From NCBI RefSeq assembly GCF_006210265.1, contig NZ_VCNC01000002.1:620001-684000 (forward strand): a stretch of 64,000 bases of DNA, written 5' to 3'. The notes under the pieces are model-generated. The model made no database searches. It was not told where the DNA came from and worked only from the letters and a program-made list of their open reading frames with translations. A program made the position numbers and the translations under genes. Shown in pieces: positions 63,327 to 64,000 of the stretch. The stretch's first letter is position 1. Each line of letters begins with the position of its first letter. Source of the stretch: Desulfovibrio sp. UCD-KL4C. GTDB lineage: Bacteria; Desulfobacterota; Desulfovibrionia; Desulfovibrionales; Desulfovibrionaceae.

Positions 63327-64000
63327 TTAACCCTGCATACGTGCAATAATACTGTTTAATTCATGAGCAAGTTTAGACAGATTGCTAACAGCATTTGCAG
63401 ATTCATTCATGGCCTGAGCCGTTTCACTAGCAATAGAATTGATCTGACTTGTTGAGCGACTGATCTCTTCGCTTGCAGCGGACTGCTGTTCTGAAGCGGT
63501 TGCTATAGACCGGACCTGATCAGCAGTTTCAGCAACTTTTTCTACAATCTCCTTCAAGATGTCACCTGAGTTATTGACCATATCAGTCACTTCCCCAATT
63601 GCTTCAGTAGACTTTTCAGTATTATTTATATTCTTTCGAGCACTATTTTGGATACTACTAATATAATCAGCGACTTCACTTGTGGCAGTCATAGTTTTTT
63701 CTGCAAGTTTTCTGACTTCATCAGCTACAACGGCAAACCCTCTTCCGGCCTCTCCCGCCCGAGCGGCCTCAATGGCTGCGTTAAGAGCCAGCAAGTTGGT
63801 CTGGTCTGCAATATCACTAATGACCCCCATAATATTGCCAATGCCATCCGCCTGCTTGCCAAGTTCAGACATATCTTCTTGCAACAGAACAGACTGGTCG
63901 CGAACCATAGAAATTGTTTCTACCGTTCTAGAGACCATCTTTTCACCTTCTCTGGCTTTTTCCTGAGATTCATCGGCAAGCCCAGCAGCCGTGGATGCAT
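63327..64000 (-). CDS. Methyl-accepting chemotaxis protein (N-terminus beyond window)
   Basis: The last 224 residues of a chemoreceptor; the frame is open to the right edge, so the true start and the sensor lie outside. The signalling tip [41 protein letters not shown] is intact, followed by the C-terminal methylation helix. There is no terminal CheR-binding pentapeptide like NWETF. It matches the tips of the receptors at 32314 and 34734, but the flanking coiled coils differ, so it is a separate gene and not a recent copy. Confidence 0.93.
   Translation of the reverse strand, partial: ASTAAGLADESQEKAREGEKMVSRTVETISMVRDQSVLLQEDMSELGKQADGIGNIMGVISDIADQTNLLALNAAIEAARAGEAGRGFAVVADEVRKLAEKTMTATSEVADYISSIQNSARKNINNTEKSTEAIGEVTDMVNNSGDILKEIVEKVAETADQVRSIATASEQQSAASEEISRSTSQINSIASETAQAMNESANAVSNLSKLAHELNSIIARMQG

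Overview
The window is chromosomal DNA of a low-GC (about 40% by eye) sulfate-reducing deltaproteobacterium of the Desulfovibrio type; a Maridesulfovibrio-like genus is my best guess. The main evidence is the lactate-to-acetate gene block on the minus strand (36928-51690): pyruvate:ferredoxin oxidoreductase, lactate permease, FAD/Fe-S lactate dehydrogenase, pta, ackA, lutC and a fused lutB-lutA. A sensor kinase/sigma-54 regulator pair (52088-56195) lies directly upstream. This is the known 'organic acid oxidation' arrangement of Desulfovibrio. Multiple methyl-accepting chemotaxis proteins, sigma-54 regulators and an HPr/EI-type DhaM fit the same lineage. Both ends of the window cut genes: a class III aminotransferase at the left and a chemoreceptor at the right.

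Layout. 1-2932: aminotransferase with a clear -24/-12 promoter, paired palindromic operators and its PAS-AAA-HTH activator. 3200-6300: a gene-poor patch of small lipoproteins, a nonsense-interrupted small gene, a 23-bp direct repeat, a decayed tRNA-like sequence and a tRNA-Lys. 6377-13814: DsbD, iron alcohol dehydrogenase, an AMIN-domain protein with a sequon-rich linker, an M24 peptidase, and a CoA-binding/YkgJ/DnaJ-domain trio. 14031-20853: hisHF, then an envelope group (GT4, PAP2 phosphatase, TVP38, GT2, exported phosphatidylserine decarboxylase-like protein) with two identical initiator tRNA genes. 21271-25597: a complete dhaK-dhaL-dhaM(HPr-EI) dihydroxyacetone kinase operon. 25615-31905: amino-acid exporter with divergent LysR regulator, chorismate mutase, AlaX-like editing protein, a ZTP riboswitch with glyA, mntP and a YheT-type hydrolase. 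31971-36539: HPt protein and two paralogous Cache-domain chemoreceptors. 36928-56195: lactate operon and its two-component system. 56376-64000: phytase-like esterase, small lipoproteins, a single-domain response regulator, a CoA-disulfide-reductase/rhodanese fusion, a MocR-type aminotransferase and a partial chemoreceptor.

How the genes work together. Lactate enters through LctP, is oxidised by GlcD/GlcF-like and LutABC-like enzymes to pyruvate, then by PFOR to acetyl-CoA. Pta and AckA turn acetyl-CoA into acetate and ATP. The upstream kinase/regulator pair very probably controls this through sigma-54. Strong hairpins between several of the genes suggest that expression is graded within the operon. 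No CRISPR array, intact prophage or insertion sequence was seen. The least explained sequences are the structured leader before the AlaX-like gene, the relic patch near tRNA-Lys, and the repeats upstream of por.
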